NCBI GenBank assembly: GCA_963646285.1
Contig: CAVIWF010000030.1
Span: 1 to 29,746 of the forward strand
Reading direction: 5' to 3'
DNA: 29,746 bases
Origin: CAKUFA01 sp963646285
GTDB lineage: Bacteria; Bacillota; Clostridia; Christensenellales; Aristaeellaceae
Part shown: one piece after another, positions 29,746-29,746 of the stretch
How the letters are laid out: each line of letters begins with the position of its first letter
How positions within the stretch are numbered: the stretch's first letter is position 1
Program-made: the position numbers and the translations under genes
The notes under the pieces: generated by a model
What the model saw: the letters and a program-made list of their open reading frames with translations, nothing else
Database searches by the model: none
Told to the model about the DNA's origin: nothing

Positions 29746-29746
29746 C

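Overview
The window reads as a piece of a GC-rich Clostridia-type (Firmicutes) chromosome. The evidence is AGGAGG-type ribosome sites, near-consensus TTGACA-N17-TATAAT promoters, a T-box leader on proS, intrinsic terminators, a CUT1-type ABC sugar importer without its own ATPase, and phage genes of Gram-positive type. Species cannot be named from sequence alone. Both ends carry inverted copies (about 87% identical) of one 53-bp repeat, so the window may be a whole draft contig that broke at an interspersed repeat.

Layout. 0.1-2.0 kb: an exported C69 dipeptidase and an IS630 transposase remnant. 2.1-5.5 kb: a TetR regulator, an L-cysteine desulfidase/serine dehydratase-like enzyme (CyuA/UPF0597) and an SLC1-type symporter; two matching palindromic operators suggest one regulon. 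5.5-15 kb: housekeeping and envelope genes. These are a secreted caspase-like protease with an EF-hand loop, a phosphohexomutase, a secreted pair that includes an SH3-domain protein, a small membrane protein, T-box-controlled proS, a TSCPD protein, a DEAD-box helicase and a secreted NAGPA-type glycosidase. 15.1-15.3 kb: tRNA-Thr(CGU) and tRNA-Pro(CGG).

15.2-22.6 kb is a decayed prophage or integrative element inserted into the 3' half of tRNA-Pro. It is bounded by a perfect 49-bp direct repeat (attL/attR). What remains is an N-terminally truncated tyrosine integrase, a HicAB toxin-antitoxin pair, a small RHH regulator with its own 15-bp-arm operator, one small unknown protein, a 1303-residue tape measure protein, a distal tail protein cut off at its C-terminus, and the C-terminal part of a phi-LC3-type holin joined to it. 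Head, terminase, replication and most baseplate genes are missing. The genes that look maintained are the toxin-antitoxin/regulator cassettes and the tape measure gene.

Directly right of attR is an AT-rich type II restriction-modification pair: a 5-methylcytosine methyltransferase and an Eco47II-family endonuclease (expected site GGNCC). From 24.8 to 29.5 kb a leftward ABC importer operon encodes a solute-binding protein, a MalF-like permease and a MalG-like permease. Both permeases have unusual N-terminal extensions. The MalF-like one carries a roughly 200-residue ectodomain whose second half resembles the beta-sandwich accessory modules of pectate lyases. I consider this the most novel protein architecture in the window.
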